From Ignavibacteria bacterium (lineage in GTDB: Bacteria > Bacteroidota > Ignavibacteria > Tepidaquicellales > Tepidaquicellaceae): a DNA stretch of 64,000 nucleotides. Both the position numbers and the translations under genes were made by a program. Below, piece after piece: positions 61,858 through 64,000 of the stretch; within the stretch, counting starts at the first letter, position 1; each line of letters starts with the position of its first letter. Under the pieces are notes generated by a model. It was given only the letters and a program-made list of their open reading frames with translations. It searched no databases and had not been told where the DNA came from. The DNA is taken from contig JAQTLX010000003.1 in assembly GCA_028714695.1 (NCBI GenBank), positions 186,001 through 250,000 on the forward strand, in the 5' to 3' direction.

Positions 61858-64000
61858 TGGATTTAAAATATGCGCCGCGAATAGCGGAAGAATTAAATTT
61901 AAAAGTGCACCAGGTAGAGAATACCGCTAAACTTCTTATGGAAGACGCAACAGTGCCCTTTATTTCAAGATACAGAAAAGAATTGACGGGAAGCCTTGAC
62001 GAAGTTGAGATTACAGCAATACGCGACAGGCTGATACAAATGGAAGAACTTGACAAGCGGCGCGAAGCGATTTTAAAGTCATTAATAGAGAGAGAACTTC
62101 TTACCGAGGAACTGAAAGAAAAAATCGACGCCGCCGATACAATGACGGTGCTCGAAGATATATATCTCCCGTTCAAACCCAAAAAACGTACACGTGCAAC
62201 AATCGCAAAAGAGAAAGGGCTCGAACCTCTTGCGCTAGCGCTTTTCGAACAGAATGAATTTGATGTTACAATCGAGGCGGGTAAGTTCATTGATGCTGAG
62301 AAAGGCGTCAATAACGACGATGAAGCGCTTGCAGGTGCACGCGATATTATAGCGGAATGGGTTTCGGAAGACCAGACAGCACGCGAGAAAATGAGAGAAT
62401 TGTTCAATACTAAGGCCGTAATGTATTCAAAGGTTGCAAAAGGAAAAGATGAAGAGGGAGTCAAGTACAAAGATTATTACGAATGGAAAGAAATCGCGGC
62501 AAATGCTCCTTCGCACAGGGTACTTGCTATGTTCAGGGGAGAGAAGGAAGATTTTCTAAGAATAGAAGTTATGCCGGATGAAAACGAAGCCGTAGGGATA
62601 CTTGAAAAGAATTTCATCAAAAAGGATAATGAGGCGGGCAAGCAGGTTAAACTCGCCGTAACCGACAGTTACAAGAGACTGTTGTCGCTATCCATGGAAT
62701 CCGAATTCCGAGCGGCGCTAAAAGCAAAAGCGGATACGGAAGCGATTAAAGTCTTTGCGGAAAACCTTTATCAGTTGATGATGTCTGCTCCGCTGGGAGA
62801 AAAATCGCTAATGGCATTCGACCCCGGATTCAGAACCGGATGCAAGGTCGTTTGTCTGAACAGACAGGGAAAGCTTCTTCACAACGATACTGTTTATCCG
62901 CATACTGGAGAAGGAAAGGCAATCGAAGCGGCAAAGAAAGTTCTTGAACTTCTGAAAGCATTCGGTAGTGAAGTAATAGCGATCGGTAACGGTACAGCGG
63001 GAAGAGAAACCGAGGAATTCGTAAAAAAGGTTCTGGAAAATCAGCCGGACGAAAAACTCAAGAAGATACAGGTTATAATGGTAAACGAAAGCGGCGCCTC
63101 GATATATTCCGCTTCGGAAGTTGCAAGGGACGAGTTTCCCGATTATGATGTAACCGTAAGAGGAAGCGTTTCAATCGGAAGGCGGCTTATGGACCCTCTT
63201 GCAGAACTCGTTAAGATAGACCCCAAATCTATCGGAGTAGGGCAGTATCAGCACGACGTTAATCAGACACAATTAAAACAGAAACTTGATGATGTTGTTG
63301 TAAGTTGCGTGAATAAAGTAGGAGTTGAGGTAAATACGTCAAGTAAGCAGTTGTTAACATACGTTTCCGGCCTCGGTCCGAAACTTGCGGCTGCTATAAT
63401 TGCATACAGGGACAGCAATGGACCTTTTTCTTCAAGAGATGAATTAAAGAAGGTTCCGAGACTCGGAGGAAAAGCGTTCGAACAGGCTGCGGGATTTTTA
63501 AGAATAAGAAATGGTAAGAACCCGCTTGATGCAAGCGCAGTGCACCCAGAGAGTTATCACGTCGTTGAAAAAATGGCGGAGGATGTCGGCTGTTCTGTAA
63601 GCGATTTGATCCTTAATCCGCTGAATCAAGGTAAAATAAAAATTGAAAATTACGTAACCGATAAAATCGGACTTCCGACTCTCGAAGACATCAGAAACGA
63701 ATTGAAAAAACCCGGCCGTGATCCGCGTGATAAATTTGAATCGTTTGAATTTATGAACGGTATAAATAAAATTGAAGACCTCGCTGCGGGAATGAAACTT
63801 CCTGGAATAGTTACTAACATAACTAACTTCGGGGCATTCGTCGATATCGGTGTTCATCAGGACGGACTTGTTCACATCAGCGAACTTGCGGACGGTTTCG
63901 TGAAAAATCCGGCTGATGTACTTAAAGTTCATCAGAAGGTAATGGTGCGTGTTACGGAAGTCGACGTTGTCAGAAAAAGAATATCACTCTCGATGAGGTT
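61858..64000 (+). CDS. tex: Tex family transcription/RNA-binding protein, C-terminus beyond window
   Basis: The frame is open from ATG at 61858 to the right edge (714 codons), so the end is missing. The Tex N-terminal helical region (IAEELNLKVHQVENTAKLLM, VPFISRYRKELTG), YqgF/RNase H-like domain (LMAFDPGFRTGCKVVCLN near 319), helix-hairpin-helix part (YVSGLGPKLAAAIIAYRD, VPRLGGKAFEQAAGF) and the start of the S1 domain (GIVTNITNFGAFVDIGVHQD near 647; GLVHISEL) are in the family's order. Usual length is 710-780 aa, so only a short tail is lost. Tex affects transcription and RNA turnover and is a host housekeeping gene. Confidence 0.96.

Overview
The window looks like a chromosome segment from a Bacteroidota/Chlorobi-group bacterium, most likely of the Ignavibacteria type. 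Three proteins (at 12.3, 28.3 and 37.9 kb) end in the same type IX secretion (T9SS) sorting domain, with an NxPNPFNP core and a terminal KRMxLVK-like tail. The window also holds two TonB-dependent receptors, a CBM9-DUF5916 barrel protein and very large multi-PAS sensor kinases, a mix typical of that lineage. Some genes have AGGAG-type ribosome binding sites; many do not.

Positions 1 to about 20,855 are visibly AT-rich and read as one integrated genomic island. Its right border is a tRNA-Lys(CTT) gene with an excisionase-like gene and a tyrosine recombinase pointing into its 3' end. No second copy of the tRNA 3' end was found, so the left border should lie outside the window. At the left edge is a three-gene minus-strand operon: a NERD-nuclease/SF1 helicase, a 951-aa protein of unknown fold, and a giant DExH helicase with zinc-binding cysteines that runs off the edge. 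The last two overlap by 4 bp. The pair resembles the helicase plus large-unknown architecture of type III Druantia phage defence; the added NERD-helicase is not part of the definition I know. Next come a divergent pair of 372-codon genes, one of them a double zinc-ribbon protein with a C-terminal HEPN-like R-x4-H motif, separated by two palindromes. After these lie a T9SS Asp-box protein, an origin-like non-coding kilobase (five 20-21 bp iterons, three diverged ~46-bp repeats sharing the motif TTGCATA, a 20-bp inverted repeat), a three-gene winged-helix operon that may be its initiator, a ClpP-like protease, and the recombination genes.

Positions 21 to 31.5 kb hold host genes. These include a lipoprotein PQQ dehydrogenase coupled to a TonB receptor, then about 0.85 kb of nested tandem repeats, a DUF4386 membrane protein behind a cluster of TGAYACC palindromic sites, a C39-like peptidase, a secreted clan GH-A glycosidase and an Old Yellow Enzyme (NamA/YqjM type).

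Positions 31.9 to 46.5 kb form a sensory cluster: a GAF/PAS histidine kinase, a REC-kinase fusion with a degenerate ATP-binding box, a REC-LytTR regulator, a T9SS protein, a kinase with ten PAS units, a single-domain receiver and a REC-PAS-PAS-kinase-REC hybrid.

Positions 46.6 to 64 kb hold a TonB receptor with a small exported partner, the DUF5916 protein, and a long co-directional run of tightly packed genes: DUF2721, aldo/keto reductase, an unknown membrane-anchored protein, TadA, a methyltransferase, a Kir-type K+ channel, a GH26 hydrolase, DUF2007, a BaiN-like flavoprotein, a 5'-nucleotidase and Tex (cut by the right edge). No rRNA, true CRISPR array or cas gene was seen.
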